Shown here piece after piece: positions 34,216-43,068 of a DNA stretch of 64,000 nt. Within the stretch, counting starts at the first letter, position 1. Every line of letters begins with the position of its first letter. The DNA lies in contig CAWEQI010000002.1 in NCBI GenBank assembly GCA_963811255.1, positions 1 through 64,000 on the forward strand, in the 5' to 3' direction. Made by a program: the position numbers and the translations under genes. This DNA is from Croceibacterium_B sp963811255 (lineage in GTDB: Bacteria > Pseudomonadota > Alphaproteobacteria > Sphingomonadales > Sphingomonadaceae). The notes beneath the pieces were generated by a model, which was not told where the DNA came from, ran no database searches, and saw nothing but the letters and a program-made list of their open reading frames with translations.

Positions 34216-35556
34216 ATGGCACGCATGTTTTTCGGCACCGACGGCATCCGCGGGCGCGCCAACGCCGGGGTGCTGACCGCCGAGCTGGCGATGAAGGTCG
34301 GCCAGGCGGCCGGCTGCCATTTTTTGCGCGGCGAGCACCGCCACCGGGTGATTATTGGCAAGGACACGCGGCTGTCGGGCTACATGATGGAAAACGCGCT
34401 GGTCGCCGGGTTCACCAGCGTGGGCATGGACGTGATCCTCACGGGCCCTCTGCCGACGCCCGCCATCGCCTTGCTGACGCGGGAGATGCGAGCGGACCTG
34501 GGGGTGATGATCTCGGCCAGCCACAACCCGTTCGCCGACAACGGCATCAAGCTGTTCGGCCCCGACGGCTTCAAGCTGTCGGACGACGACGAGGAAGCGA
34601 TCGAGCGGCTGATGGGCTCGAAGATCCCGCTGGCGACCGACGGCAACGTCGGCCGCGCCCGGCGGATCGAGGACTCGCGCGGGCGCTACATCCATGCGGT
34701 CAAGGGCTCGGTCGGCGACATGGTTCGCTTCGACGGCCTGAAGGTGGTGATCGATTGCGCCAACGGCGCCGCCTACCAGGTGGCGCCGACGGCCATGTGG
34801 GAGCTGGGGGCGAAGATTTTCGCCGTCGGCGTGGATCCGAACGGGCTCAACATCAACGACAAGGTCGGCTCGACCGCGCTCGAGACGGTCAAGGCTAGGG
34901 TGCTCGAGGAAGGGGCCGACATCGGCCTCGCGCTCGACGGCGACGCCGACCGGCTGATCGTGGTGGACGAAAAGGGCGAAACGGTCGACGGCGACCAGTT
35001 GATGGCGCTGATCGCCACCCGCCTAGCCGAAGCCGGCCGGCTGAAGGGCGGCGGGGTGGTGGCCACGGTGATGAGCAATCTCGGGCTCGAACGTTACCTC
35101 GACGGGCTCGGGCTGTCCCTCATCCGCACCCAGGTCGGCGACCGCTACGTGCTCGAGACGATGCGCGCCGGCGGCTACAACGTCGGCGGCGAACAGTCGG
35201 GCCACATGATCCTGCTCGACCACGCGACCACCGGCGACGGCACCATCGCCGCACTGCAGGTGCTCGCCGAGCTGGTCCGCTCGGGCCAGCGCGCCAGCGA
35301 GCTGCTGCACTTGTTCGACCCGGTGCCGCAGTTGCTCAAGAACGTCGTCTTTTCAGACGGCGACCCGCTTGCCGATCCCGACGTGAAGCAAGCCATCGCC
35401 GAATGCGAGCGTACGCTCGACGGGCATGGGCGGCTGGTGATCCGCAAGTCGGGCACCGAACCGAAGATCCGCGTGATGGCCGAAGGCGACGATGCCGCCG
35501 AAGTCGAACGGGTGGTGAATTCGATCTGCGAGGCAGTGACGAAGGCTGCCGGCTGA
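34216..35556 (+). CDS. glmM: Phosphoglucosamine mutase
   Basis: A 446-residue alpha-D-phosphohexomutase converting glucosamine-6-P to glucosamine-1-P for cell-wall and LPS synthesis. The phosphoserine loop MISASHNPFADNG has active Ser102; the metal loop is DGDADRLIVVDE; the sugar loop GGEQSGHMI and the C-terminal RKSGTEPKIRVM complete the active site. Its stop overlaps the DUF1272 start as TGATG, so glmM, the DUF1272 gene and thiD form an operon. Confidence 0.96.
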   Translation: MARMFFGTDGIRGRANAGVLTAELAMKVGQAAGCHFLRGEHRHRVIIGKDTRLSGYMMENALVAGFTSVGMDVILTGPLPTPAIALLTREMRADLGVMISASHNPFADNGIKLFGPDGFKLSDDDEEAIERLMGSKIPLATDGNVGRARRIEDSRGRYIHAVKGSVGDMVRFDGLKVVIDCANGAAYQVAPTAMWELGAKIFAVGVDPNGLNINDKVGSTALETVKARVLEEGADIGLALDGDADRLIVVDEKGETVDGDQLMALIATRLAEAGRLKGGGVVATVMSNLGLERYLDGLGLSLIRTQVGDRYVLETMRAGGYNVGGEQSGHMILLDHATTGDGTIAALQVLAELVRSGQRASELLHLFDPVPQLLKNVVFSDGDPLADPDVKQAIAECERTLDGHGRLVIRKSGTEPKIRVMAEGDDAAEVERVVNSICEAVTKAAG

Positions 35557-35783
35557 TGGCGCTCGAAATGCGCCCGGATTGCGAACGCTGCGGCGCGGAC
35601 CTGCCGGCCGAGGCGCCGGGCGCGTTCATCTGCAGCTTCGAATGTACCTTCTGCGCCGCTTGCGCCGAAGCGCTCGACGACGTCTGCCCCAACTGCGGCG
35701 GCGAGCTGGTCGACCGGCCCGCGCGCGCGAAGCGGCTGCACGAAAAGTACCCGCCGGGCACCGAGCGCCGGTTCAAGCCATGA
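35556..35783 (+). CDS. DUF1272 zinc-ribbon protein
   Basis: A 75-residue protein with MRPDCERCGADLP, CSFECTFCAACAE and CPNCGGELV, the three cysteine pairs of DUF1272. These probably bind zinc. The family is small, cytoplasmic and of unknown function. It is coupled at both ends by TGATG and ATGA overlaps with glmM and thiD. Confidence 0.88.
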   Translation: MALEMRPDCERCGADLPAEAPGAFICSFECTFCAACAEALDDVCPNCGGELVDRPARAKRLHEKYPPGTERRFKP

Positions 35784-36523
35784 GCAAGCCGCCCCGCATC
35801 CTCGCCATCGCCGGCTCCGACAGCTCGGGCGGCGCGGGGATCCAGGCCGACATCAAGACCATCACCATACTCGGCGGCTACGCGATGACCGCGATCACCG
35901 CGGTGACGGCGCAGAACACGACCGGCGTGCAAGCGATCGAAGTGCTGCCGGTCGATCTGGTGACGGCGCAGATCGACGCCTGCCTGTCGGACATCGGCGC
36001 CGACGCGATCAAAATCGGCATGCTCGGTTCGGCCGACGTGGCGGACGCGGTCGCTGGGCGGCTCGAGGGAATGGAGCTGCCGATCGTGTTCGATCCGGTG
36101 ATCGTCTCGACCAGCGGCTCGGTCCTGGCAGATCGCGAGACTGTCGCCGCATTCGACCGGTTGTTCAGCTTGGCGACCCTTAGCACGCCCAATCTCGCCG
36201 AGATCGAGGCTCTCGGCGGCCCGGAAGCGATGGTCGCGCGCAATATAAGTTACCTTGCCACAGGCGGCGACGCCGAAGGGTCCGAAGTCGAAGATCGCCT
36301 GGTCCGCCCGGGAACGGAGGACCGCGTTTGGCGCAGTCCGCGCATCGCCACGCACCACACCCACGGCACCGGCTGCACGCTCTCGAGCGCAATAGCAACG
36401 CACCTCGCCCAGGATCTTGCACTCGACGAGGCCATCGCCCGCGCGCGCGAGTTCGTCCGCGCAGCCCTTGCTCGCGCACCGGGATTCGGTGCCGGGAGTG
36501 GCCCGATGGGATTGTTCGATTAG
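35780..36523 (+). CDS. thiD: Hydroxymethylpyrimidine/phosphomethylpyrimidine kinase
   Basis: A 247-residue ribokinase-fold enzyme of thiamine synthesis. RILAIAGSDSSGGAGIQADI is the substrate loop, GGYAMTAITAVTAQNT the conserved strand-helix, and THHTHGTGCTLSSAIA the anion hole with the catalytic Gly-Cys motif. The start overlaps the DUF1272 stop. No other thi genes lie nearby. Confidence 0.94.
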   Translation: MSKPPRILAIAGSDSSGGAGIQADIKTITILGGYAMTAITAVTAQNTTGVQAIEVLPVDLVTAQIDACLSDIGADAIKIGMLGSADVADAVAGRLEGMELPIVFDPVIVSTSGSVLADRETVAAFDRLFSLATLSTPNLAEIEALGGPEAMVARNISYLATGGDAEGSEVEDRLVRPGTEDRVWRSPRIATHHTHGTGCTLSSAIATHLAQDLALDEAIARAREFVRAALARAPGFGAGSGPMGLFD

Positions 36524-36561
36524 CGCAATCTTAGCGGGTTTACCCGCATGATGTCCGGCTT

Positions 36562-38292
36562 GTGACGGCAGCCAGCGGATGGACCGACCGGCCGATGATC
36601 AAGATTCTGCTGATCCTCGCCTATCTCGCTTGCGATTTCGCCGTCGTCAGCGAGCGGGTCGCCTCGCTCGGTCCGTCGCTCTCGCTGGCCGAGTTCGTCG
36701 CGCTGTACCTGGTGTTCGCGGGCTCGCTGATCCTCGCCGGATTCATCCGCAGCCCATTCATCCGTATCTCCGTCGCCGCCGCGCTGGCGATCGCCTCGGT
36801 GTTCCAGCAGGCTTTCGTGTGGACCACGCAAGGGCCGCTGACTTACGAGGCGTTCCTCAACATGATGAACGCCACTGGGCAGACCGGCGAGGCGCTGGCA
36901 CAGCACGGCCGCGTGTTGATCGAGGCGATTCCGGTCGCCCTTCTGCTGTTCGCCGGCATCGCCCTGCCGCCGCGCAAGCGCTGGGTCCATCCGCACATCG
37001 CCCTCGCCGCCCCGTTCGCTGCACTCGCCCTGCTGTCGTCGATGCTTTACGCCCGTGGCGGCGAAGGATCGAGCGCCCTGCCCGCGGCCTTCCCGCCGCT
37101 GTCGTTCGCCGGTTTCCTCGCGGCGGAGGACCTGATCGAAGGCAGCTATACGCGCCGTCCGGTGACGCTCCCGCGCACCAGGCCGCCCGCCATGCGCGAC
37201 GTCGTCCTGCTGGTCGACGAGAGCATCGCCAGCAATTACCTCGACATCGACAACCCGCACGGCGTGCCGACCGGGCTCAAGAACCCGCCGGCCAACGTGC
37301 GGCTGTACAATTACGGCTACGCCACCTCGGTCTACAACTGCAGCGCCGAATCCAACGTCGTTTTGCGTTACGGGGGGACACGGCAAACCTATCTCGAAAC
37401 GACCCGCACCGGCCCTTCGATCTGGGCCTATGCCCACAAGGCCGGGATGCGCACGGTCTACATCGACGGGCAAGGCGATTACGGCCACCTGCAGGACCTG
37501 ATGACCCCCGCCGAGCGCGCCCAGATCGACCAGTTCATCCAGTTCGACGGTGTGCCGGTACGCGACCGCGACATGCGCATCGCCCAGGTGCTCGCGCAGC
37601 GGATCAACAACGGCACGCCCGAGTTCATCTACGTCAACAAGGTCGGCGCGCACTTTCCGATCCAGGACAAGTTTCCCGACTCCATGATGCGCTACAAGCC
37701 GGTGCTGCCGCGCGGCGAGACCAACCCGCTGACCAGTTGGACCAGCGACCGCAGCGATTTTGGCGGCTCGCCGGCCGATTGGGTGCTCTACCGCAATTCC
37801 TACCGCGACACGCTGCTGTGGAACGTCGGCGAATTCTTCCACCGGTTGTTCGCCAGCGCCGACATGGACAGGGCGACGATCGTCTACACCTCGGACCACG
37901 GGCAGGACCTCCACGAGCGCGGAGACCCCGGCAAGAACACCCATTGCGGCGGTTCGCTGGTGGAGCCCGAGGAAGCGCTGGTGCCGCTGATGGTGCTCGA
38001 AGGCGCCGGTCACCCCCCGGCGCTCGACTGGTCGAAGAGCCTTGCCGTGCACCACGACGGCCTGAGCCACTATCGCATCTTCCCGACGCTGCTGGCGCTG
38101 ATGGGATACGATTCGAAGGCGGCGAGCCCGCTCTATGGTCCACCGATGACCGATCCCGCGCCCGACCCGTTCACGACCAACGTGGTGTTCAACAATTACC
38201 TCGGCCGCAAACCGGCCTTCCGCCACATCGACCTGAAGTCGATCGTCGATCCGCCATCGAGTGACAGCACCGCCCTGGCCGCTAACCCTTGA
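36562..38292 (+). CDS. Membrane sulfatase-fold hydrolase/transferase (EptA/LtaS-like)
   Basis: A 576-residue protein: four or five membrane segments in the first 170 residues, then an alkaline-phosphatase-fold domain facing the periplasm. RDVVLLVDESIASNYLDI is the N-terminal metal region, YTSDHGQDLHERGD the Asp-His metal motif, and HCGGSLVEPEEALVPLM a C-terminal block. Phosphoethanolamine transferases and LTA-type synthases share this plan, so lipid A or glycan modification is likely. A start at codon 12 (36595) is also plausible. It overlaps the LOG gene tail by 11 bases. Confidence 0.82.
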   Translation: MTAASGWTDRPMIKILLILAYLACDFAVVSERVASLGPSLSLAEFVALYLVFAGSLILAGFIRSPFIRISVAAALAIASVFQQAFVWTTQGPLTYEAFLNMMNATGQTGEALAQHGRVLIEAIPVALLLFAGIALPPRKRWVHPHIALAAPFAALALLSSMLYARGGEGSSALPAAFPPLSFAGFLAAEDLIEGSYTRRPVTLPRTRPPAMRDVVLLVDESIASNYLDIDNPHGVPTGLKNPPANVRLYNYGYATSVYNCSAESNVVLRYGGTRQTYLETTRTGPSIWAYAHKAGMRTVYIDGQGDYGHLQDLMTPAERAQIDQFIQFDGVPVRDRDMRIAQVLAQRINNGTPEFIYVNKVGAHFPIQDKFPDSMMRYKPVLPRGETNPLTSWTSDRSDFGGSPADWVLYRNSYRDTLLWNVGEFFHRLFASADMDRATIVYTSDHGQDLHERGDPGKNTHCGGSLVEPEEALVPLMVLEGAGHPPALDWSKSLAVHHDGLSHYRIFPTLLALMGYDSKAASPLYGPPMTDPAPDPFTTNVVFNNYLGRKPAFRHIDLKSIVDPPSSDSTALAANP

Positions 38293-39175
38293 TCTTGTAG
38301 AACCCGGCCACGTGGGCCCAGGCGTCCTCGGCCGTCTCGCACCAGTGGAACAGCTCGAGGTCGCGGGCCGAGACCGTTCCTTCCTCGCACAGCGCGTCGA
38401 AGTTGACCACGCGGTTCCAGAAGTCGCGGCCGAACAGCAGGATCGGGATCGGCTTCATCTTGCCGGTCTGGATCAGCGTCAGCGTCTCGAACAGCTCGTC
38501 GCAGGTGCCATAGCCGCCGGGGAACACCGCCACCGCCCGCGCCCGCAGCAGGAAGTGCATCTTCCGCAGCGCGAAGTAGTGGAACTGGAACGACAGGTAC
38601 GGCGTCACATACGGGTTCGGCGCCTGCTCGCGCGGCAGCACGATGTTGAGGCCGATCGATTCCGCCCCCGCGTCGCTCGCGCCGAGGTTGGCCGCTTCCA
38701 TGATCGACGGCCCGCCGCCCGAGCAGATGACGAACTGCCGCTCTCCGTGCTCGACGATGCCCTTCTCGCTGACCATCCGCGCCAGGCGATAGGCCTCGGT
38801 GTAGTATTTCGACTTGGCGGCGAGGTTCTCGACCACCTTGCGCTCGTCGTCGGGCAGGTCCTTCGCGCCCTCGAGCGCGGTCTCGACCGCGTCGGGCGGA
38901 GGAATCCGCGCCGAGCCGTACATCACCAGCGTCGAGCCGACGCCAGCCTCCTCCAGCAGCATCTCCGGCTTGAGCAGCTCGAGCTGGAAGCGTACCGGGC
39001 GCAATTCGTCGCGCAGCAGGAAATCGGTGTCGCGGAAGGCGAGGCGATAGGCCGGGTTGCGCGTCTGCGGAGTGTCGGTCGGCGCGCTGTCGGCGAAGCC
39101 GACTTCTTGCTCGGCACGATAGAACTTGCGCACCGACAGCTCACGGTCGTCCTCGCCCGGATCGTGCTCGTCCAC
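38282..39175 (-). CDS. LOG family protein (TIGR00730 type)
   Basis: A 297-residue Rossmann-fold protein. The signature PGGYGTCDE, with upstream SGGGPSIMEAAN and the ALRKMHFL helix, is that of LOG phosphoribohydrolases, which release free cytokinin-type bases from nucleoside monophosphates. It carries an N-terminal extension of about 80 residues relative to the shortest members. This is the last chromosomal gene before the island: its start is 85 bases from the left att repeat. Confidence 0.9.
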   Translation of the reverse strand: MDEHDPGEDDRELSVRKFYRAEQEVGFADSAPTDTPQTRNPAYRLAFRDTDFLLRDELRPVRFQLELLKPEMLLEEAGVGSTLVMYGSARIPPPDAVETALEGAKDLPDDERKVVENLAAKSKYYTEAYRLARMVSEKGIVEHGERQFVICSGGGPSIMEAANLGASDAGAESIGLNIVLPREQAPNPYVTPYLSFQFHYFALRKMHFLLRARAVAVFPGGYGTCDELFETLTLIQTGKMKPIPILLFGRDFWNRVVNFDALCEEGTVSARDLELFHWCETAEDAWAHVAGFYKIKG

Positions 39176-39260
39176 GCTCGTTCCTTCCTCCCAGCTCCGC
39201 AGCCGGACTAGGCGTTCGCGGCGGCGAAGGAAAGCGCGCGGCGGCCTCGGCAGGCGGGAG

Positions 39261-39312
39261 AAGCTGGATGCCCCGCGAGGATTCGAACCTCGATTGACGG
39301 AGTCAGAGTCCG
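39261..39312. repeat. Left attachment repeat (tRNA-Gln 3' fragment)
   Basis: A 52-base sequence identical to 62660-62711. Bases 39265-39312 match the tRNA-Gln 3' end up to the anticodon stem, but the following sequence (TAAGCGACCC) breaks the tRNA. It lies 45 bases from the integrase stop codon. This is the remnant att copy made on integration. Confidence 0.93.
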
Positions 39313-39357
39313 TAAGCGACCCGCTGAATCCCGTGGGTTGATCACTCCATGTCGCAG

Positions 39358-40509
39358 CTATGTCGCATCGGCGAAGATTGCACGCTCGATCGCATTCGCG
39401 TCGCTGGCGTCTTGCTCCGCTTGCTCAAAGAGGTGTCCATATGTGTCGAAGGTGACCTGGATTGAGCCGTGACCGACAAGCGTCTGCACCCGCTTCGGAT
39501 TCATACCCTGCTCGATCCATAGGGACGCCGCAGCATGTCGAAAGATGTGCGCCGTGTATTTCGCGAGGCTGTTGTCGTCGTCCTTCGTCACGCCAGCGGC
39601 TACGATGATAGGCTTCAAGTGGTTCTTTCCCATCACGCCATGCGACAGCACCTTCCCTTTCGCATTCGGGAATACCAGGTTGAGAGGGTGTGAAGGGCAA
39701 GCGAGCTTCCACGCACGCAAGGTGGATACCACTCGGCCTGGGATCGGGATCGTTCTGTATCCTGCAGAGGATTTCGGTGCTCCAATGATGCCCTTTGCAT
39801 CAGCGCGTTGCTCGACTGAAATGGCGCCGCGTTTGAGATCCACCTGGGGCCACGCCAGCCCGCGGATTTCGGACGCGCGCATCCCGGAGAAGATTGCGAG
39901 TTCGACAATAGCGCGGCCTTTCAGATCGTCGCTCTTTGCCGCAGCTTCTAGGATGCTTCGCAGCTCGCCCTTCAACGGCGGTGACGCCTTCACCTTCTCC
40001 CTCGATGAACTTCGAACCTTCACCGAAAGAGCCACATTTTGAGCAACAAGACCGCGCTCTTGGGCGTCGGAGAGGATCGCTTTGAAGGACCGGAAAACTC
40101 GCGTTGCCATCGCCCGCGACAGACCTCGCAGCCATTCGTCCAACAGCAGACGGACACGAGGGGCAGTCAACTGGGACAGCTTGAGTTTCCCGCATTTGGG
40201 CACGATGTGGAGCCGGACGTGCTGCTCGTAAGCTGCGACCGTTGTAGGTTCCCGATCATGAGCGCGAACGGTGTCGAGCCAAAGGTCTGCGGCTTCTTTG
40301 ACAGTGATCGACAAGCTATCCGGCGTATGTAGCCCACGCAGAACTTCGGAAGCAGCATTCGTTGCCCAGGTTTCGGCATCCTTCTTACGCGAAAATTGCT
40401 TCGATCGGCGCTTCCCCGCTTGGTCTTTATAGGTGACCTGCCAAGCACTCTTTGGTGACCCATCGCGACCTTGCCAGTGGCGCTTACGTATGGCTGTCAT
40501 CACGCTCAT
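39358..40509 (-). CDS. Tyrosine site-specific integrase
   Basis: A 383-residue phage-type integrase. The N-terminal arm-binding part is WQVTYKDQAGKRRSKQFSRK, the core-binding SAM-like domain spans about 70-155, and the catalytic domain follows with FSGMRASEIRGL (Arg), HIFRHAAASLW (His-x-x-Arg), LVGHGSIQVTFDTYGH (His/Tyr nucleophile). It should catalyse integration at the tRNA-Gln 3' end 45 bases away. Its start overlaps the upstream gene's 3' end by 26 bases. Confidence 0.95.
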   Translation of the reverse strand: MSVMTAIRKRHWQGRDGSPKSAWQVTYKDQAGKRRSKQFSRKKDAETWATNAASEVLRGLHTPDSLSITVKEAADLWLDTVRAHDREPTTVAAYEQHVRLHIVPKCGKLKLSQLTAPRVRLLLDEWLRGLSRAMATRVFRSFKAILSDAQERGLVAQNVALSVKVRSSSREKVKASPPLKGELRSILEAAAKSDDLKGRAIVELAIFSGMRASEIRGLAWPQVDLKRGAISVEQRADAKGIIGAPKSSAGYRTIPIPGRVVSTLRAWKLACPSHPLNLVFPNAKGKVLSHGVMGKNHLKPIIVAAGVTKDDDNSLAKYTAHIFRHAAASLWIEQGMNPKRVQTLVGHGSIQVTFDTYGHLFEQAEQDASDANAIERAIFADAT

Positions 40510-41017
40510 CCAAGCTGTTCAAAGCGTTCTCGACAACCTCGTCGGCCCAGCGCTCAATGTCCAAGATGACCTTCTCGAGCGGAATTTCTGTCCATTGGAC
40601 GACAAGTGAGACCAGAGTTGCCAGCTTAGTTCCAAGGTCGACCAGGAACACGGAACTCCCAACATCGCTGGAGCTCTCAAACCAATCGAAAACCTCGTTT
40701 GCCCCGAGAGCCCCCAGTGCACCAGGTCCCGCTTCTCCGATAGACTTGATGCCAGCGATCGCAAAGGCAGTGCCGTGAAGAAAGACCGTCGTCTGGATCG
40801 GCCACTTTCCGTGCCGAGCGGCATTGATGAGTTCGCCTGTCTCTGCCGCGCGCAAAATGAACCCTGCCGCAGCCATTATGACGTTCTGGCTATTCTCGGC
40901 GCTCAGCTTAGCAACCTGATCGGGGCCGAGGCCAACGTCGAGCAGAGCTAACGCAATCGCAAGTTCGATTGTTTGGGACCAGCCATACACCGCTGCCCTC
41001 CCCTTGCCCGTGTTCAC
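40484..41017 (-). CDS. Hypothetical protein upstream of the integrase
   Basis: 177 residues from GTG at 41017, chosen because this GTG overlaps the TGA that ends the DUF5131 remnant (GTGA). A longer frame to 41290 runs antisense to the remnant's coding sense and is not protein-like. Helical, with WSQTIELAIALALLDVGLGP resembling a regulator's N-terminal helix pair, and a C-terminal VVQWTEIPLEKVILDIERWA. Its position next to the integrase suggests a regulator or excision factor, but no family is recognised. Confidence 0.55.
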   Translation of the reverse strand: MNTGKGRAAVYGWSQTIELAIALALLDVGLGPDQVAKLSAENSQNVIMAAAGFILRAAETGELINAARHGKWPIQTTVFLHGTAFAIAGIKSIGEAGPGALGALGANEVFDWFESSSDVGSSVFLVDLGTKLATLVSLVVQWTEIPLEKVILDIERWADEVVENALNSLDERDDSHT

Positions 41018-41432
41018 GCCGCTTGGGCAATGAAGCTTGCGTAGGCGGTCAGCCGATCGACCATCTTGAGCACGTTGCCGACCCGCTTCGTCAGCAACAA
41101 CCAGATCAGCCGCGGCGTATCCTGATAAGGTTGAACAAGTCGGACCGCCAGTTGGGGACAACTTCGTTGTCGAACACATCGGCAAGCGACGCACAGAAAA
41201 CGAACGGACGGGTTGCAGCCTGCACGGCCTTTCTGTTCCAGGTAATCGGCTTGCGCCAATTCGCCGATGCAGTCCGCTGACGCGCCTCACCGGCGCCCCA
41301 TTTCACCCGCTTGTAGCGCTGACCCATTAGAACTTCGGCGTAACAATTCTCGCACGCAGGGCTGACCTGCGTGCATCCGATCCACGGATTGAAGGTGTGG
41401 TCGGCCCATTCAATTTTGGTCGCATCACCCAT
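41014..41432 (-). pseudogene. DUF5131 (phage Gp37/Gp68-like) gene, frameshifted and shortened
   Basis: MGDATKIEWADHTFNPWIGC with CTQVSPACENCYAE is the N-terminal radical-SAM-like cysteine motif of DUF5131/Gp37-Gp68. It continues to RPFVFCASLADVFDNEVVPN. Near 41115-41130 the frame must change by one base to continue as DTPRLIWLLLTKRVGNV, the next conserved block. It then stops at 41014, well short of the family's usual length of over 200 residues. So the gene has an indel and a lost C-terminus. The start overlaps the upstream gene's end. Confidence 0.7.
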
Positions 41433-41733
41433 GGCCTTCAACTCCCTTCTGGCCAAGATTGTCACTGGAGGGCGAAATGCCCCAGTCGTGAATGAGGAGC
41501 ACACCTTCGTAAAATCCGGCAGCGTAAGCGATGGAAGGCGCATCTTCGATGGGCATTTCGCCAACATCCAAGCAGCCGCGGCAAATCGCAGCGTACTCTC
41601 GCATGACAGAAACGGCGCGCTCGTCAAAGTTAACGCTTTCGATGTCTGGAAATCCGTCTGGGCACTTCTTCGGCGTCATGCACGCACAAGCCAAACGAAG
41701 GCCCCGAAGGGCGTCGGCAATTGAATCAGGCAT
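41425..41733 (-). CDS. Hypothetical small protein
   Basis: 102 residues from ATG at 41733, with a strong AAGGAGGT site at good spacing. It contains ACACMTPKKCPDGFPDIES and YAAICRGCLDVGEMPIEDA, with five cysteines, and a C-terminal AYAAGFYEGVLLIHDWG. It overlaps the DUF5131 remnant by 8 bases, as in an operon. No family recognised. The cysteine pairs may bind a metal. Confidence 0.65.
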   Translation of the reverse strand: MPDSIADALRGLRLACACMTPKKCPDGFPDIESVNFDERAVSVMREYAAICRGCLDVGEMPIEDAPSIAYAAGFYEGVLLIHDWGISPSSDNLGQKGVEGHG

Positions 41734-41906
41734 ATTAAAAACCTCCTTGGTGTGAGTGTTTGCTCGACCTCGCCGACCGTTTGGCCGACCAGGAGGTTGA
41801 ACCAACTACACACATTTTCCGGCTCTGTGCGTGGCTTATTTCGTTGCAAAAAATGTCCGCGCGAGGTTGCGTAGCCCGATCTCGTCGATATCAGGGCGAT
41901 GTGACG

Positions 41907-42359
41907 ATGCGGTTGAAGACAGATCGACAAAGGGCCCGTTGGCGACGAAACAAACTCGCTGCGCGCGCGCGGTCATCGCCTTCCCAACGCGCGCCATCGC
42001 TGAAACTAGTGGCGCGGGTCATCGCCGAGAGAGATCGCCGTGCTGTCGTCCCGCCTGATGCCGCGTCTCTTTGGCGCGCCTCATCGTTTTTCAAGGATGG
42101 CAGCTGGGAAAAGGCCACCGCATTCGCGGCAGACGTATGGGCGGCCACAGTGCTGTTGGAGCACCAGTTCGGCGCTGGCGGGGCAACGCCAAGCCGGATC
42201 GCGCGCTGGCTGGTCAACAATGACCGTGATCAGGGATACACCGTCACTTCACTCCGAACGAAGGTTTACCAGGCGCGAAAACGCATTGGAATCCTGGAGC
42301 AGGAACACGATTGGTGGCGAGGGCCATTCTGGCAACCGTTCGACGCCTGCGCAGAATAA
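41907..42359 (+). CDS. Hypothetical basic protein
   Basis: 150 residues from ATG at 41907. The N-terminus is strongly basic (MRLKTDRQRARWRRNKLAAR); the C-terminal part, GGATPSRIARWLVNNDRD followed by SLRTKVYQARKRIGILE, looks like a helix-turn-helix. It may bind DNA. The frame extends upstream to 41760, but that segment overlaps the divergent gene's promoter and ribosome site. Function unknown. Confidence 0.5.
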   Translation: MRLKTDRQRARWRRNKLAARARSSPSQRAPSLKLVARVIAERDRRAVVPPDAASLWRASSFFKDGSWEKATAFAADVWAATVLLEHQFGAGGATPSRIARWLVNNDRDQGYTVTSLRTKVYQARKRIGILEQEHDWWRGPFWQPFDACAE

Positions 42360-42460
42360 GTTCATGCCCGCGTTTGGCCGTAAGCGGCCTGTCTGCTTGC
42401 AGGTTGCGCGCGCCATAGAACAGACGTCCAAGGTCCGGACGCGACGGGCCACGAGCTGGC

Positions 42461-42982
42461 TTATGTTAAGAAGCCGAGCTCGCGAGCCTTATCCTGTGCA
42501 GTCCGCGTCCCTTCCGACGGCAACCACCAGGTCTTTCTGACCCCGTCCCAACGCGCGCCCAGCGCTTTGGCCTCGTCCTTTCGCGCGTACGGCACCTGAA
42601 GTTCTACGCGGCTTTCGGTCGAGCGAGTGCGCCGCCTTGTGAGAGCGTCGAGTGCCTTCTGGATTGCCGGGTCATCAAGCTTACGCAGCGTTCCTTGTGC
42701 GACCCATGAAGGTTGATCGACTTGGCGCCAGGTTTTGTAGGTGCCCGGCGTGCTTAGATGCGCGAGTTCGTCGCGCAGGGCACCGTCCAAACTGTAGACA
42801 TCCATGACCACCTTGGGACTGCCGTAGTAGGGGGGAGGTCCGCTCGGCTCGCCCATGCCAACTATCCGCGCGATACTCGCCTCCCAGGTTACTCGACGGA
42901 CCCAAATACCCACGCCGCCCGCCGCTTCGACCATCTCGAAGACGTTTCGCCCGTCGCTCTCACGCCAATCACCGTTCATCAT
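42461..42982 (-). CDS. DUF5710 domain protein
   Basis: 173 residues. The C-terminal 45 residues, VELQVPYARKDEAKALGARW followed by KTWWLPSEG, are a DUF5710 module, a small domain often attached to topoisomerase/primase-like or mobile-element proteins. The N-terminal 120 residues show no known domain. It lies alone between the hypothetical basic protein and the HNH pair. Confidence 0.7.
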   Translation of the reverse strand: MMNGDWRESDGRNVFEMVEAAGGVGIWVRRVTWEASIARIVGMGEPSGPPPYYGSPKVVMDVYSLDGALRDELAHLSTPGTYKTWRQVDQPSWVAQGTLRKLDDPAIQKALDALTRRRTRSTESRVELQVPYARKDEAKALGARWDGVRKTWWLPSEGTRTAQDKARELGFLT

Positions 42983-43068
42983 GTGGCCTCCGGACGCACA
43001 GATTTGCTACATCTTGTTGCGCGGGGGATTGGCTAAGGGAGGTCGAAGATCTCATCTATTGCCAGGCG

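Noticed and set aside
39265..39312. A second tRNA-Gln gene
   Set aside because: Only the 3' half is present; the 5' half does not match, so it is an att remnant.
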